Shown here in pieces: positions 25,970 through 38,318 of a DNA stretch of 64,000 nt. Numbering within the stretch: position 1 is the stretch's first letter; each line of letters opens with the position of its first letter. The position numbers and the translations under genes are program-made. Origin of the DNA: Zhengitettix transpicula (taxonomy: Eukaryota > Arthropoda > Insecta > Orthoptera > Tetrigidae); the NCBI GenBank assembly GCA_037074705.1, contig CM073596.1, forward strand, positions 29,052,001 through 29,116,000, written 5' to 3'. The notes below the pieces were generated by a model that had not been told where the DNA came from, ran no database searches, and worked only from the letters and a program-made list of their open reading frames with translations.

Positions 25970-28680
25970 CTCAATTATCTCGTTGAGATCTCTTTTTTTA
26001 TACGTCAACAGTACTGAAATAGATTTAACCTTTGTCCTCAACTAGAATTTCGTTCTTTCGTTTTATCAATTTCTTTTATGAGAATGTACAGACCTGACTA
26101 CTACTGAAAATCTTCGCCAACAACAGTCGCACCAACTTTATAAATTCAGTTTTCCTCTCTATTAATTTTAAATTATCTTTTATATACATAGTTTCACTTT
26201 AGAAATTATAAAACGTCTGTGTTCAAAGTACACTAATTATATAAATAAATAAACAATTAACAGACAAATTAATAAAATTATTTAAACACAACGTTCGTAA
26301 TTCTCGAAAATGACTGTAGTTAAGGACCCTTCTTCCTGACGGCATTAAAAACAAATAAATAGCTCTCAATACTTGCAAACATTCATTAATAAAATAAAAA
26401 ATATATAACAATACTTGTTATCTAAGGCAATAAAATATTGGAATATTAATGCTTGAATATAATGTATATGAACACTTTTACATATTTTACCCATTTTTAA
26501 GGAAGTTAAAAAAGTAATGTCTTGTTGTTAATAACAATAACATGGACATCATTCATTTTTAATATTATTACATGACGATTGTCCCTCAAGGAGAATTTTT
26601 CACAAATTTGTTCTAGAGTTTCTCGTACTTAAACAAATTTTCTTTTTTCTTCATATTTTTAATCCTTTGTTTTTCTCATATATTTATAGCTGTAGAAGAC
26701 TTAAACAGTTCCTATGTTTATTGAATGTAACAATGCATCCTTCTGTTCGTCAAGCGTGACAGGAATATCTGCTTACTCATCTATCAAAGCCATACAATGA
26801 AAGCCTCAAGAGAACTTCTTGCAGCACAGTAACATTAAACCCGAGTAGAAAGTTGTTTTATACAATTGTGTCAGTGTTTAGAGAATTCTGATTTCAAATG
26901 GAGTGGATCTTGTATTGTAAAAGCGTTACTTTTAAGTTGACTAACCCGGAGTCTTTTGCTATTTTTAATTTCTCTAAATCATCGAATGGATTTGAACACT
27001 GAAGGCATAAAGCGTTATAGATGCTTAAATATTCAATATATAACATGGAAAACGTTGACCCTGGTAGCTTGTCCTTGTGATGGTCCGATCATCCGTGGAG
27101 ACAAACCTTCAGGACAACCTTCCATCCAAATTTAACGCCAATTTCGTGCTCACTCTTTAACGTTTCTTACGTTGCATCCGTACCTTATTTACTTGGTTCT
27201 ACTTTTTATTCTCCAATGTCGCCTTAAACGCAAATTTCAATGGCTCATTATTCGGTCTAATGGACTGGGTAATTTTAATTTGCTTTCCATAAACACGTCG
27301 TGTTTCGTAATGCATTTGATACCTAAATCACGACTGTTAACGGTTCCTTTGAGAACGCTGTGAATTGGCGAAAATTTTTTGAAACTCATTCAATTTCTTC
27401 TTTTCTCAAATTTTTGAAGAATGTCGTCTTTTATATATAGTCGTATTTAATTTTAATCTTTAAGTTACTGTCAAAGTATTAATACGTATACCCCATACTT
27501 CTTAAGGGATTTAATTAATTGTCATATAATATTCGAGAAAGGTACGGATTTTTACGCCCACTCTTATACAAATGCATTTTTATCATGTATTATATAATTA
27601 TTTTATTTATTTATTTCATAATTTATCGTTTAGTTTTCAAACTTAATGTGTTCAAATCCTTTTGTTGATCAATTCGTTTATGTACATGAACAACCATTTA
27701 CATGTAATGGTAAATAGTCCCTTTTCATTGTCTTTGCTGTAACTCGCTCGTTATAATCGAAGTAAGTAATTAATAGGCATTCTTCTCGTTTGAGATGAAG
27801 GTTGAGGTTACTTGGCGGACGACTTTCAGGGCCGCCGAGTGATCCAGATCCAGGACTCCTAATTACGCGTGTCCTGAGACGCACAATAGGGCGTCTTCCG
27901 CAATCTACTCTCTTGAATAAGGCGCGTCTCTGCGTCCATTAATCATATCGAAAGTCCCGTTAGGACCCCACGTAACGGGGGTGGCACCTACTTTTGGGAA
28001 TGCTGATACTCACTATAGCTGACATACAAGTCCGCTAACGGGCCCAATAATTATTAATTGTCTAATTTTGGTTTAAATCCAAGAACAATTATCTTGGTTA
28101 TTATGGAGTTATAAAAATAATATCAAAAGTTGCGACCTTCTTCCTTTAGCTTGTGCTGAAAACCAATTCAAAAGTAAACAAACAATCTGGTCACAAATGA
28201 AATATTCATAGAGAAAAATATTAATATATATCAATATTCCTAATATTCTTAATTTTCAGTAAAATATTAATGAAGCTATACGAACTACTATAAATGAAAA
28301 AATGCAAACTCTCTTCAAACAATCTGAAATAGTTACGTTTTTTCAAGGCAATTTATTTTCTGGAAGTATGTATATTTTTAAATTTTCTTGTAAGTGTATT
28401 GAAGAATATATTTGGCTCTTAGATTTTTAGAAACACGTACTACAACACTAGGCATATTGTTACTTAACCATACTAACTAGTATCAATAAATTTTTGCTTT
28501 AAATTACTGATCGTTCATTCTGGTGCTTTCCTTATTCAGGTTATGAAGGTTATTAAATAAGCACATCAATTTCAATTTAAATAGTAGTCATAGGTATTTA
28601 AGAGATGAACAACAATGAAACGACAGAAAAATATAAAATATAAAAAGCTTATTTTATCAGCACTAATAATTTATCTGATT

Positions 28681-28683
<3 letters not shown>
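25968..28683. other. No supported gene
   Basis: Mostly AT-rich. A patch at 27800-28040 is GC-richer but has no recognised content. Confidence 0.4.

Positions 28684-28722
<39 letters not shown>
28684..28722. repeat. (AT)n microsatellite
   Basis: Uninterrupted AT dinucleotide run directly before the foldback element at 28731. Confidence 0.95.
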
Positions 28723-28726
<4 letters not shown>

Positions 28727-28730
28727 TCCA

Positions 28731-29042
28731 TTTTTATTTAACATCTGTTTTTGAATTAAAAAATCAGATATTGGCCTTTTACAGACACTTTTTTATTTTA
28801 TTTACAGCGTTACGACAGGTCTTCGTATCTTCTTCAGGTATTATCCAAATCATTATAACAAACTAGTACTACAGACAATCACAATGCTGATAAATTCACT
28901 AAGTTTTTGAATAATTTGAATGATAACTTAAGAATATACGAACACGTATCGAAACGTCGTAACTGTATAAATAAAAAATAAAGTGTTTGTAAAAGGGTAG
29001 TAACTGTTTTTTTAATTAAAAAACAAATGTTAAATAAAAATT
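28731..29042. repeat. Foldback (MITE-like) element of about 312 bp
   Basis: The left arm begins TTTTTATTTAACATCTGTTT and continues CCTTTTACAGACACTTTTTT, CAGCGTTACGAC and TCGTATCTTCTT. The right arm is its imperfect reverse complement: AAGAATATACGA, GTCGTAACTGT, AAAGTGTTTGTAAAAGG, AACAAATGTTAAATAAAAA. The arms are about 100-110 bp with a loop of about 100 bp. Probably a non-autonomous DNA transposon; no coding capacity. Confidence 0.8.
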
Positions 29043-29333
29043 CATTACATATATTCAATTTTTAAATAAAAAAACATGTAAGGGATCGTAACTTGAAATC
29101 ACAAGTCTTGTATCCATCTTACCTATAAATAAATTTTCTATGCGCATTAAGTGTTTTTGAAAGTAATAAAAACGTTCAGAAAAATTTTCTTTATATTTAA
29201 ACCAAAATGGTTCATTTAAAAAGATAAAATGCTTAATTATAACCTCATTTAAAATCACAATGTGAGCAATAAATAATCTGAGTTGACGTTTATAAATTAT
29301 CAGGATCAATTATACTGACACCTTAAATTCATG

Positions 29334-29540
29334 AAAACAGTCAAATATTTCAGGAATAATTTAATAACAAGACAAGAAAATTAAAACGACGGTTCCTCAT
29401 CAACAACGGGCATTGCATTGGAAATTTTACACAAAAATTATTTATATAACATCAATATTTGGCTGATATGAATAGAAGAATTAGGCAGTAAACGTAAATT
29501 ATTTACTCCAAATCCATTGTATATTGACGAAACCTGGAAT
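29334..29540. repeat. Family E dispersed repeat, copy 2
   Basis: Matches 23534-23750 in order and orientation (GTCAAATATTTCAGGAATAA, AAAATTAAAACGACG, TAACATCAATATTTGGC, TTACTCCAAATCCATTG). The internal inverted repeat is more decayed than in copy 1. Confidence 0.7.
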
Positions 29541-32077
29541 TAATGTTTGTTATTAAATCATTTCTGAAAAATTTGGCTGTTGTCATTCATGTAATATTAT
29601 ATTGAAGTCAGATAAATTTAGCTATATTAACGTTACTTCAATGCGTAAAAATTAGTTTGATAAAAAGTATGCGCTTTTTCCATTCACAAAGATACATTGA
29701 TAAATAGGAATTGAATGAGATGGGATCCGGTCTGCGGACAGGTTTGATATATAGTAGCTGTGAGTCGTACACATCCTGGAACGGGCGAGTCGTTAACCTG
29801 CAGGAGACCTTCCGTTACATTGACGTTTATCACAGAAGCACGCAAACACGGCTACAATTCGAACAGCCAACTCTCACCGAAGAGTGCTAACCAGACTGGC
29901 TCAGATAAAGTACAAGTGTGACACAGTTCCAGACCTGCCGTCTAGAAAGCAGCAATATCGTCCCCATCTAGCGTTTACACGAGACCGTGTGAGTGTAATA
30001 TACCAGGATCATTAGAGGAAATTGGGGATGTACCAGAGCAATCGGAGCGCTTTCATCTCGGTCAGCGTTCGAGAACTTTCCTTTCGGCTCACTTTGGAAT
30101 TTAATTCCCCGTCTATAAAGATACTATCGGCCCCGGTACGGCTTGTGCGGGGATTTTTACCGTGTCGGGATTAGTGATTCCTTCGCGGTTTACCCTGGCG
30201 TTACTGAAAGTGGTTTCTCTTGTTCGTGAGTAGCGAGATTTCATAAGGTTTTACCAATAATAGTTCGTACCATTTTGTATTCATTCAACTAAAACTAGTG
30301 GTGCCTCTGCATAGTTCTAACTTTTGTATGGTACCCAGCAGAACTTAATCCTCCAACACAAATAACAATTTTTCTACACAATATAATTGTAAAACTATAA
30401 TTCTTCGTATACTTGCTACTGTGAAATCGCATAATTTAAGCTAATTAAAAGTAGCCTTGGAAGATGGCTTTGAGTCCAGCTCAATACGAGTTAAATTAAA
30501 TATTCTATCAATAATCATATTCTGACTTAAATAATGTAGTCTTTCTCGTTGTAGAGAATGAATAAAGTCTTCTCGGGCTTCTAACCGTGTAAACAATTGT
30601 ATTCGCGACGTTTCGATGACTATTAATGCCATCGTTTTCCAGCAGTAGTCTTTAAGACTTACCTTGGATTATATACTCTTACTCTAACTGCCTCACTTCC
30701 ACACTCTTTAATTCCTCTAGATATTGGCTAATTTTATATTTTTCTTGTTCTTTAGTTCCAAAAAGTCGCATCTTCTTGTGGCTTGAATAACTGGAATTAA
30801 CCTTTAAAAAAGTCCATCTAATTATCCGTCATTCTTAGAAGGAAGGAAGCATTTTATACGGTTCTGGTGCCGTTTTTGTCACAATTATTTCCGTATAGTG
30901 TCTACTGTTGTATAAAGGGCCTATTTATTTTATTCAGCGTGATATTTATAACTCAGCTCGAGTATAAAGCTGTTCTAAGAGTATTGTTTTTTTAATTCTT
31001 GACTCTATAATATTATTGACATCCGACATTAGCTTTATCTACAAATAAAAGCCAATTAAAAATAAATTGGAAAGTTTAATTGTTAGCCTTTATTAAGATT
31101 ATTGTACGGTTTTTTTTTCGAATACTCTTCAATTAAAATATTTTTGTCTAATAAAATTCCCTTTAAACATATAATTTAATGGAACAACTTCCGCCATTTT
31201 GACTCAAAATGGTTAATGGTAGTTTTATATTGTTAAAGAACTTAATCGAAATCGGTCAATTTTTTTTTGCAAGAAGTAGTCGAAATCAGTCCTGTAAACG
31301 GGACAGAGAATGGCATTGATTTTAGATTCATTAAGGTATGAAAAGTGAAGATAAAATAAACTTAATCAGTTTCAATATGTTTTTAGAAAAAACTTCTTTT
31401 ATATATATGTATATAGCATGCATATTTATTATAATATGGTAATCTTCATTTCGAAATTTTTAAGTGAGGACTCCTGCACTGCAAACGGTCAATTTTAACA
31501 CCATCACGCGAAGAAGATTTACAAATAACTAAATACTTTGTGCTCATAGGAGCGGTGTTATAATATAATCATTACCAATTCTAGTACTTGTCATCTTCTT
31601 TAATAGCTCAAGGAAACCTTGGCAAATCCAGCAGCAAGAGTGGCAATGACCTAACGTGGGCATGGTTCTCAGAGGAAAACGATCCGTACGTCACTACCTA
31701 AAATAGCGTTGACAGATTTTAAAGTAATCGTATGAAAATGGATTCGATCCTACGCATGAAATAACGGACAATAAACAAATAATCGCCCATTACTTTAAAT
31801 ATACTAATTATTTAGTGGTGGTCTTGTAGTATCCAGATGAATACAACACCTGACGTCGGTCGCAAAGTGTTAAAAATATTTCCAACGGTCCACAATTTAC
31901 GCAAATACTAAAACAGAATTAAACGAGACGAGACGTAATTATCTCGATTGTCAGATTGGTTGGGTTCTCTTTTCAGAAAAACCTCTTAATATGATAGTAG
32001 TTACGAAATCAAACATGTCAAATTACTTTATTCATACACGTATCCTCGCTTCTTAGTCATCAAATTCTATATATATC
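29541..32077. other. Upstream intron sequence, no gene seen
   Basis: The part 29720-30240 is GC-richer than its surroundings and might be regulatory or repeat-derived; I recognise no exon in it. The remainder is AT-rich. Confidence 0.35.
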
Positions 32078-32830
32078 AACCCCCGTCCACTCCCGCTTGA
32101 GGAACGTAAACTGTAAGTTGAATGTCATAATTAAAGACAGTGACAAATACAACCTCGGATTCGACTCCAAACTCGAATGTATTTGCGTTATTTTCATGTA
32201 GTGCCACTCCACCCCTAACCATTAAGAATACACCACTCCCATACCTGAAAGAGGTTGAAATTGTATACAGAGAACATGTCGTGAAATTTTATGAATCCTA
32301 TTGATCACAAATTATATTGATTCGACGCAAAACTCGTCCGATTAGCATGTTTGACTTTCCCCGCTCACCACATATCATCACCGCCAATTCCCACCCACCC
32401 GCCTGCGTTTCTCAGTTTGTCATAAATAGTCTCAGCGACATCCATAACCCCAATTTGGGTCGAAACTCTGTTGTTTTTGCGTAAAATTTATGAAACGACC
32501 CCACTCCCACCCCTAAGGGTGCTCCCTTCCTATGCCGAAAGGGGTTGAAATGATACACAAACAACATCACTAGAAATACAATGAATATAATTAACCCTGA
32601 AAAATATTTATTCAAAGCAAATATCTGCCGTGTTTACTTGTTCCAAAATTTCCACCCCGCCCACCCCTGCATCTGGGGGTTAAATGCCTAGGTTAATGTC
32701 ATAATTAAACTCAGTGACATCAATAACCTTGGTTTTGACTCCAATCTTGGTTGTATTCGCGTTATTTTCCTCGAACGGATCTCCACCCCCTCCACTAAGG
32801 GTGCTCTTTTTTCATGCTGTTAGTGTTTGG
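32078..32830 (-). mobile_element. Helitron-like element, family B, internal remnant
   Basis: Minus-strand matches to family B modules occur throughout: CCCCCGTCCACTCCCGCTTG, GTTGAATGTCATAATTAA, GAGGTTGAAATTGTATACAG, the repeated TATTTATTC and CCCACCCCTAAGGGTGCTC. Neither terminus is present. The insertion lies only about 140 bp before the splice acceptor of the first exon in the window. Confidence 0.7.
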
Positions 32831-32968
32831 AATATTTGCAATGTTAGTACAGTAAAATACTTTGAATTGATGACAATATTTGGATAAAATACAGTGTACA
32901 TGAATCTCATTATTATTTTGATAAGCAGCACAGTAGAGCGGAAGTGATAATTTTGGTGTTCATTGCAG

Positions 32969-33319
32969 GCGTACCTGTCCGCGGTGCGGTCGGGACAAGA
33001 CATTCGGCGGGCTCTGAGTGACCGTGCAGCCCCCAACAGTCAGCAGCTGGTGGCCACGTCCACCCCCAAAGAGGTTCACCGATCCAGTCGCTCCCATCGC
33101 ATCACAGACACCACAGACACGGTCGAGCGCAGCGCCGTGACCCCTGATGGCCGGCTGCTGACAGAGACCCGCAAGACCAGCGAGAGGGAAGAGGTTAAAG
33201 ACAAGGAGGATCCGGAGAGCGGCGAAGACGAGGTCCGGGAAAGCCGCCAGGAAAGCTCCCAGAGGCACGCCACCTCCCGCGATCAGGAGGTGGTCCAGTA
33301 TCTCGCCGACGGTGTGAAG
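32969..33319 (+). CDS. Internal exon 1 of an unidentified multi-exon gene
   Basis: A 351-bp phase 0-0 exon of 117 codons. It is bounded by TTCATTGCAG at its 5' side and AAG|GTAACC at its 3' side. It reads AYLSAVRSGQDIRRALSD at the start, then a stretch centred on HRITDTTDTVERSAVTPDG and TETRKTSEREE, then an acidic/polar tail ending YLADGVK. The exon is GC-rich with G/C-ending codons against AT-rich flanks, which favours coding. The protein is highly charged, lacks a signal peptide or membrane segment, and looks largely disordered except possibly the N-terminal helix. No ATG suitable for initiation occurs, so coding exons must lie upstream, beyond 32.9 kb of intron. I do not recognise the family; a cytoskeletal or scaffold protein would suit the composition, but that is a guess. 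Confidence 0.85.
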
Positions 33320-33985
33320 GTAACCCGCATCCTTCGACTTATTTTCAAGAGGAAACCTTTATAGAAGGCGTTAGAACAAATTAGATTTATTACCTAATAT
33401 TAAAATTTGATAGTTGGAGATGAGTAGTTAATTCTGTGCATATATATTTCTCTAGTATCTGGAGGTTTATCTAACTTAATTCTTCAATAATTCAGGATCA
33501 ATTACTCTTTACATGTTGAGAAGACTATATGTAAAGCGTATGAATGAACTAACCTAAATATTCGAACCTGGACTGTATAATTATATAACCGGTAAATTAA
33601 ATAAGAGCTCAAATGAAGCGCACATTCAAAATATATTATAATATCAATTCGAATATGACATACGATCTTGAAGCAGAGATTTTGATCAAATGGTTCTCGG
33701 GGTACTGACATACTCGTAAAAGGGATAAACGTTGAAGATTAATTGCACGCTTGCGTATAAAACTGTATAAATACTTATCCAGTGATCTATGTCACGAAAA
33801 TGTAGGGTATGAACTAAAATGAATAACTTCCATAGATTCTAGAAAGAGATAGTGCAACAATGTTTAAATATAATGTTGTAGTGGAAAAGTCAATTGCGTC
33901 TTGACTATGCGGATTAAATAAACGATATAGATGATATATATAGTTGTCATCTGGAAATAGCATTTATTGAATATTGTTATTTCAG

Positions 33986-34277
33986 ATCGGCGAAGAAATG
34001 CGGTACCTGGTGGAAGAACGTGAAGGCGAGAGGCAGGGCGACGCCGAACCTGCCGACCTGGAATGGGACAGTTTAAGCACGCGAGTGAGGCGGATGCGCA
34101 GGGCCGCAGCCCATCAGGCCGACAGGAAGGACGCACTCACCAAGAGACCACTGGACTTCGACTTGGAAGAGGAGACGCGGAAAGTCGAGACCAGCAAGTG
34201 GTTAGAGCACCACTTCGGCAGTGAATCTCGCTCCTCCAAGGACTCAGCTGATGATGACGATCTGCCTCAAGCCACAG
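33986..34277 (+). CDS. Internal exon 2 of the same gene
   Basis: A 292-bp exon entering in phase 0 after TTATTTCAG and leaving in phase 1 at ACAG|GTGCCC. It follows a 666-bp intron. The reading continues exon 1 as IGEEMRYLVEEREGERQGD, then DLEWDSLSTRVRRMRRAA, a segment with PLDFDLEEETRKVETSKW and LEHHFGSESRSSKDS, and an acidic run DDDD. The mixture of acidic and arginine-rich stretches around residues 25-50 of the exon could form a helix; the Ser/Asp tail looks disordered. No catalytic motif or known domain was recognised. The frame is fixed by the phase agreement on both sides. Confidence 0.87.
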
Positions 34278-34936
34278 GTGCCCATAGTATTTTACAAAAC
34301 CTAAACATTAATCATAAAAATATTTTCCTATAATTAACGAGAAAAAGCCGACGTAAAAAATACTAAAAATCTGGAAAGGATGCAAAATGGAGAATTAAAT
34401 ATTTAAAAATAATTTGCAATGAAGAAAATCATCTTTTCTCATGATGGTAGAAAGGCCTGTTGACGTTGATGAGCAGAAAAAACCCAAAACAATCTCAAAG
34501 TTTTTAATTTTATTAAATAATTAGTCGGAATCTTTCAACTCTTTTGCTATAATTATCCTGAATGAACAGTCAAAACTAATCAACCACTTATTTAAAAAAC
34601 ATGAAGTTACGAATACATTACAACACCTTCAGCATAACATACCTTCTTGTCCTATAATTAAAATCACAATAACTTTAAAAAATATTAGTATCTAAAGGTA
34701 CTTAGTCACTACTATAAAACTATGTTGTTTATTCAAGAAGGTCTGTTCTAAAACTGCTCTATTAGGTGGATCAGTGAGTATAATTACAGTATAAAATAGA
34801 TACTATAGTAACGAAACTATAGTATCGATTTATCATATTGTTAGCTATTATATAACTGTACATATAAATGATTATACATTAATGTAAACAAATACACCTC
34901 AACATAGATGCCTAAAATAATAAAACTTAGAATTGA

Positions 34937-35480
34937 TTATAATTTCTTATTATTTTTAGATGTACTACTTATCAATATTTTAAGTATCTCTGCATATTGT
35001 TTTTCTATTTCTAAACCTTCGTTTCTATTATTGAAAGTATTGTTTTTGTTTAGATTAATATAAATTGCTTCTGCTATTCTAAATTTTATTCTATTATATA
35101 ATATGTTAATATTATTAAAATCGAATTCGTGGTTAGTCAATATTGTGTGGGTGGACAGCGCTGTGTTGCTTTTTGCTACGGGTTTTAATGTCTGTTTATG
35201 GTGATACATTCTAGTTTTAATGTTTGTTGTGGTATAACCTATATATGTTTTTGGGGTTGCTGTATACGAGATTTGTCTTGTACTGTTCTTCTGTCTTGTC
35301 CTTAACCTTAGTTAGTACATTTTGTATATGGTTAACTGGTTTAACGTTTAATTTAACATCATTATATTCCGTTTTTCGTAATTGTATCTATGATTTTAAA
35401 GATCAATTTTTCTATATACGTAAATCTGTAATACGTCGGTTGTTTTTTGTCACAGTGTACTGGAGGAGTCGTAGTTATTT
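34937..35480 (-). pseudogene. Penelope-like retroelement remnant with GIY-YIG endonuclease part
   Basis: On the minus strand a decayed reading frame gives VNHIQNVLTKVKDKTEEQYK, which resembles the linker after the reverse transcriptase of Penelope-like elements. It is followed by YTATPKTYIGYTTTNIKTRM, which resembles the YIG part of a GIY-YIG nuclease with the downstream Arg. Further on come STHTILTNHEFDF and a region ending IRFAEAIYI-like (here KFRIAEAIYINLNKNN), typical of the C-terminal half with its His and Glu positions. The first GIY motif is degenerate, frames shift between the RT linker and the nuclease, and only about 540 bp remain, so it is inactive. It lies antisense in intron 2 of the host gene. 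Family assignment is from motif recall and not from a database comparison. Confidence 0.65.
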
Positions 35481-35665
35481 CTGGTAATTTGTAATTATCT
35501 GTGATATTAACAACGTCCGTATTATTTATCGATACTGGTTAAAAAAAATCTTTAATATTAGATTGAGTAGGATCTTCAAAATCCCCAGTGTCCACATGTA
35601 TTTCAACTATAGTAGTCTCTTCTTCTATAGTATGCTCCTTTTCTCATGAGTTATTGTTATTACAG

Positions 35666-36210
35666 GTAACAACACAAGTTTCATTAATGTGACAATGAAG
35701 TCGCGACCAATAACGAGGAAGTCGACGTCTCCGTCGCCCGTTAACGGCCACTCAGGGAAGTCTTATGTTGCGACGGTGAACGCCTCGTCGCGCGTCTTCG
35801 TATCGTCGCCAGAGCCGGACGAGGTTCACACGCCGCCGCCACCCCCGCCACCCACTACTAACGGAGGCACTAACAGCTACTTCCACGGAGTGAGCGAATG
35901 GTCCGAACGCCGCAACAGGTCCTCCCCCGCGCCGGTGACTTCGACGCCCGTGAGACCAGAACGCGTGCAGGTGCGGCAGCCGATCCGCCACGTGAACGGT
36001 CACGCCCCGGCCGAGAGGAACGCGTCCTTGCTGAGCGCCGGCAGCAGCGTCCAGACGCCTCCAGGACGGGCGTCGCCCTACCGCGGCGATAAGGATCGAG
36101 AACTCTCCTGCGGCAGCTTCAGGGACTCTCCAGTCCGAATCAACACTGTCTTTCATCAGCGAGAGAGAGAACAGGAGGAATCTTACCGAAGGGGTTTTAA
36201 CGGGAGAGAG
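35666..36210 (+). CDS. Internal exon 3 of the same gene, Ser/Pro-rich
   Basis: A 545-bp exon following TTATTACAG; it begins in phase 1, completing the split Gly codon from exon 2, and ends in phase 0 at the consensus donor GAG|GTGAGT. It reads NNTSFINVTMKSRPITRKST, then a Ser/Pro region with FVSSPEPDEVHT, a run of seven prolines, TSTPVRPERVQVRQPIRHVN and REREQEESYRRGFNGRE. There are many SP/TP sites, which would suit proline-directed phosphorylation. No folded domain is visible. The minus strand and another plus frame are also open across this GC-rich exon, but they lack phase agreement with neighbouring exons. Confidence 0.87.
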
Positions 36211-38140
36211 GTGAGTGACAAAAGACCATTCGAGCAATTATTTCATACAGTTGCATTCGTTCATTTTAACTATATTCATGGCTTCCAAATATCCTCTGAA
36301 CTGTTGGCCGAGTAAGGATGAATTAGGCTCAAGCAGGATGGTAGACTGCCCCACGTTACTCGTGTACGTTGGGTTGCCTACGTGTCAGGCCGTAATGCTG
36401 TATATTCATTTACATTACCGATCGCACGACCTACGATTGAGACGAAGTGAACATTTACATTATTAATATCTGTTACACTTTAATTTTTTAAATCATATAA
36501 TTATATTACAATAACCATAAATTATTTTGCAATATCATTAACATAATATTAAAGTACACACGTTCCTCATTCTGATTGGTAAATCACAAAACACAAACTC
36601 CTAAATTATATGAGATACCATACTTCATTTCCATAAACATTTTCATCCAGACTTTATTTTTTAAAATATTTAGGAGCTCATAGAACAATATATTAGCTTG
36701 ATAATGTAAATATTTTATCTAACCATTAATTGTTTCAACAATATTCACTTTACAACATTATTTTGCAAATATAAGAGGGTTTTTACTCCATTTTAATGAT
36801 CTTAATTACTTTACAAAGCTTATCTATATATTTAAACATTAAATGAAAATAACTTATTTAATTAGAAACATTTAACTTCAACTAAGGAACAAATGAATAT
36901 TATTACATCTCAAAACCCTCACTTATTCTCACCAAATATGAAAATAATCAATGTATGAGAAATACCCATTAACTTTGAAACTTTATCATTTGTTTCACAT
37001 ATAATTAGTAATAAGAATACTTTCACTAAATTTTTATATTTAAAGAGACAAAAATATATAGGAAATAAATTTTTCATTTTCTTCTTTATTAAGTAACTAA
37101 GGAAACATGTTTGGTTTTTGGATTGATCCAAGAAGACAATTCATTGATTCAAATTGTTTTAAACTACAAAAATATTCATCTGAAGAATTGTTATTTTTAG
37201 TATTACTTACCTAAAATATTATACTGAAGTTAAAACTCCCATACATGTAACTACAGAACACAAACATTGATAAATGCACTGAAGAGTCTTGTATGTTATA
37301 TTTATTAAGGTATTGTAGAACAAAATTTCTGATGTTTCAAATAATAATGTTGTCTTATTTTACTAGAAACATGCTTATTTATCAACAAGAAAAGTTTATT
37401 TCCATTTAACAGGGATAATAAATTTTTAATATAGATTTCATAGATTTTTATATGGATACTACAATGCTTCATGCTCTTGTAACACCACATTATCATATTC
37501 ATTCCTTCTGGTTAGTGTTAGTTTCGAATTTCTAACCCATATTTTTAATTATTTTTCAACATAATATAATTTACAATTAACCTATCAATATTATGACATT
37601 TAATGAGATAATTATTCGATGCATTACCTTAATATTAACAAAACGTTATTGAAGTTGTATGAAAATTATCTCTGAAGGCAAGATTACAATTGATACATCA
37701 ATCAAATATATTTAATTCTACAATAAATATATTAGTACCTGCAGTTTTTAATATTGGTAACATATGATGACAATGGGACATCACAAATCCAGGATTATAT
37801 CTTAGCAAATACACACTATTATTTATTACCAAATTTAACTTCTTATAACTCATAATGAAATATATTATTTGCAGAGTAACTTTTATTCCATTAAATATTA
37901 CATATTTTTCCTGAGACACTGAATAATGTTTAAAATGTAATTTTATTTTAACTACTACATTTCTTAACATTATTTATTATTACAAGTCATTTTGACATAT
38001 TAACTCAATATTACTGAAAGAATTATTAAAGTTGTATCTGATACTGCCACTAAAAAAATTATTCAGGATTGAAATTGATGAATCATTGTAAGGTATTTGA
38101 TTATATAATTCTGATATATTTATATATATATAATTTTTTT

Positions 38141-38318
38141 CCACAATTATATTTACAACACACTAAATAGTAAAACACTGAAGATAGAAGGGACTTTTGT
38201 TTATAATTAAGTAATACATATTTATTTTTCCACAATTATATTTACAACACACTAAATAGTAGAACACTGAAGGTAGAAGGGACTTTTGTTTATAATTAAA
38301 GAATACATATTTATTTGA
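38141..38318. repeat. Tandem duplication, 89-bp unit, two copies
   Basis: CCACAATTATATTTACAACA begins at 38141 and 38230; the two units continue nearly identically through GGACTTTTGTTTATAATTAA. Confidence 0.9.

Noticed and set aside
33076..33268. Minus-strand frames over exon 1
   Set aside because: Shadow frames; the plus frame has matching splice sites and phases.
34937..35209. The 90-codon minus-strand frame as a complete small gene
   Set aside because: It is the middle of a GIY-YIG nuclease remnant; upstream homologous sequence lies in the same frame before the first Met.
35752..36237. 161-codon minus-strand frame over exon 3
   Set aside because: Antisense shadow of the coding exon; no independent splice or domain evidence.
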